Assembly: GCA_946482075.1 (NCBI GenBank) | Contig: CAMLQG010000091.1 | Span: 1 to 14,332 of the forward strand | Length of the DNA: 14,332 bases | Direction: 5' to 3' | Source of the DNA: an uncultured Erythrobacteraceae bacterium | Lineage (GTDB): Bacteria > Pseudomonadota > Alphaproteobacteria > Sphingomonadales > Sphingomonadaceae | Shown: positions 13,106-14,332 of the stretch, piece after piece | How the letters are laid out: each line of letters begins with the position of its first letter | Numbering within the stretch: position 1 is the stretch's first letter | Program-made: the position numbers and the translations under genes | Notes under the pieces: generated by a model | The model's input: the letters and a program-made list of their open reading frames with translations, nothing else | Databases searched by the model: none | What the model was told of the DNA's origin: nothing

Positions 13106-14216
13106 ATTGCACCAGAATGTCGGCATGGAGCGCGCCCGCGGCTTTCATCGCCTGCAGGATCGAGATGATGCGCCGCGTATCGACGCGCGCTCTGGCCAGC
13201 GCTTGCACCAGCGCGCCTACGCGCGTGTCGGGCATGCTCAGCATCGCGTCTTTGCCGCCCTGTTCCACTTCCAGCCTGGTGTTGGTCACGATCAGGCTGG
13301 AAATGTCGCTCGCGAAGCCCCCGATGAAACTGGGCTGCGAGGCGTAGTTCTCGCTCGTCACCGTGACCTTGATGTCGCCTTGCGAGATCACCGCGCTCGA
13401 TATCCGGACATCCGCGCCGGCCACGATCGTGCCCGTGCGCTCGTTGATCACGATGCGGGCCGAGCGGCCGGGGTCGACGGAGAGGTTCTCGATCTGCGAG
13501 AGGAAGCCGGCCAGATCGCCACGGGGGCGGTTGAAGGCGATCGACACTTCGTCCGCATTGCGCACTTCGGCGAGGCCGAAGCCTTCCGCCGCGTTGATCG
13601 CGCCCGCGATGCGCTGCGCGGTGGTGAAGTCGGGTTCCGCCAGGATGAATGAGATCCGCCCATCCGCGCCCAGGATCGCGGCATCGACACTCTGTTCCAC
13701 CGTCGCTCCGCCGGGCAGCACGGCGCTGGTCGGATAGTTGCGCTGTTGGCGATTAAGATTGGCTTCGAAATCATAGCCGCCCACGGTCAACGAGCCTTGC
13801 GCCAGCGCATAGGGTCGCTGGTCCGGTCCCATCAGCGGGGTCATCAGCAGCGTGCCGCCGGCCAGCGAGCGCGCATCGCCGATGGAGGAGACGACCGCAT
13901 CGATCCGGTCGCCCATATTGGCGGAAGGCGGCAGCTTGGCCGTGACGATCACCACCGCCACGTTGCGGCTGGAGATATCCTCTTCCGTCACCGCGCTGCC
14001 GAGGCGGGAAAGTACGTTGCGCAGCGCCTGGCGCGTCACGACGTTGCGGCGCGTGTCACCCGATCCGGCAAGGCCCGTGACGATGCCGTAGCCGATCAAC
14101 GCATTGTCCCGCCACCCGCCGAAGCGGCCCAAGCCCTTGAGCGGCACGTCCTGCGCCATGGCGGGCGCGGAGGCGAGCAGGGCGGCAACCAGCAGTATGA
14201 ACGCACGCCAGGCCAT
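13104..14216 (-). CDS. flgI: Flagellar P-ring protein FlgI
   Basis: FlgI forms the P ring around the rod in the periplasm at the peptidoglycan. The 370-residue product has a Sec signal peptide with likely cleavage after AMA at residue 21. The mature part has the family N-terminus (ALIGYGIVTGLAGSGD, about 39-54), the NVAVVIVTAKLPPSANMGDR segment (about 85-104), the LLMTPLMGPD region (about 124-133), and the C-terminal GALVQALARARVDTRRIISI with LQAMKAAGALHADI. Length matches FlgI (about 365). The ATG shares its A with the flgH stop (TGATG). The order flgH-flgI is standard. Identification is secure. Confidence 0.97.
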   Translation of the reverse strand: MAWRAFILLVAALLASAPAMAQDVPLKGLGRFGGWRDNALIGYGIVTGLAGSGDTRRNVVTRQALRNVLSRLGSAVTEEDISSRNVAVVIVTAKLPPSANMGDRIDAVVSSIGDARSLAGGTLLMTPLMGPDQRPYALAQGSLTVGGYDFEANLNRQQRNYPTSAVLPGGATVEQSVDAAILGADGRISFILAEPDFTTAQRIAGAINAAEGFGLAEVRNADEVSIAFNRPRGDLAGFLSQIENLSVDPGRSARIVINERTGTIVAGADVRISSAVISQGDIKVTVTSENYASQPSFIGGFASDISSLIVTNTRLEVEQGGKDAMLSMPDTRVGALVQALARARVDTRRIISILQAMKAAGALHADILVQ

Positions 14217-14332
14217 CAGCCGATCCCCAGGAAGCCGAGGATGCGGTTGACGATGCCGGGCTTGGCGCTGCGGCTGACGAAGCCCTTGCCGTCGTAATCG
14301 ATCTCCGCATCGGCGATGCGGGAGGAGAGCAC
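14216..14332 (-). CDS. flgH: Flagellar L-ring protein FlgH, C-terminal 38 residues (5' end outside window)
   Basis: The minus-strand frame open from the window edge to TGA at 14216-14218 encodes 38 residues. They read SSRIADAEIDYDGKGFVS, then a short linker and a hydrophobic end ILGFLGIG. This is the typical end of FlgH, the outer-membrane lipoprotein that forms the L ring, where relatives have ...SS..iA.A.I.Y.G.G...  followed by W/I-x-x-R-F/I-L. The stop overlaps the flgI start by one base. The lipobox and most of the protein lie beyond the right edge, and the operon promoter is presumably there or further upstream. Confidence 0.92.
   Translation of the reverse strand: MLSSRIADAEIDYDGKGFVSRSAKPGIVNRILGFLGIG

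Noticed and set aside
1668..14332. A non-flagellar type III secretion system (because of YscQ-like FliM and missing FliG)
   Set aside because: Hook, hook cap, rod and P/L-ring genes (flgE, flgD, flgB, flgC, flgI, flgH) are all present and specific to flagella; no secretin or needle gene is seen.

Overview
The window is a high-GC alphaproteobacterial chromosome segment. It most resembles the order Sphingomonadales, judged from protein style and two palindromic repeats of a kind I recall from sphingomonad genomes; no search was possible. It holds two plus-strand housekeeping/metabolic genes at the left end and one long minus-strand flagellar operon filling the rest.

Left (1-1550, plus strand): the 3' part of parC (topoisomerase IV subunit A), then a MaoC-like hydratase gene whose best-placed start codon is ATT behind a good Shine-Dalgarno. 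Next comes a perfect 29-bp inverted repeat (1569-1658) between the convergent ends of the MaoC gene and the flagellar operon, in the right place for a two-way transcription barrier.

Right (1668-14332, minus strand): 20 consecutive genes with no gap over 12 nt, mostly overlapping by ATGA, TAATG or TGATG. In transcription order they are flgH (3' end only), flgI, flgB, flgC, fliE, fliF, an unrecognised 124-aa ORF, fliH, fliI, fliJ, fliK-like, flgD, flgE, fliM-like, fliN, fliO, fliP, a FliA-type sigma factor, a TPR protein and a 117-aa unknown. These encode the L and P rings, proximal rod, MS ring, export ATPase complex, hook cap, hook, hook-length control, C-ring parts and one export-gate subunit. 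Transcription enters from beyond the right edge; I see no internal promoter. The operon appears to make the basal body and hook, and also the sigma factor that would switch on filament genes elsewhere.

The most interesting feature is the rotor/switch section. The slot between fliF and fliH, where fliG usually lies, holds only a 124-aa protein without FliG motor-domain motifs. FliF is short (420 aa), and the FliM-like protein (255 aa) lacks the N-terminal CheY-binding motif and is divergent until its C-terminal SpoA domain. Also notable are a palindromic repeat inside the 5' coding region of fliO, a TTG start with a perfect Shine-Dalgarno for flgB, and two uncharacterised genes closing the operon after the sigma factor. 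fliL, fliQ, fliR, flhA, flhB, motA/B and filament genes are not in the window.
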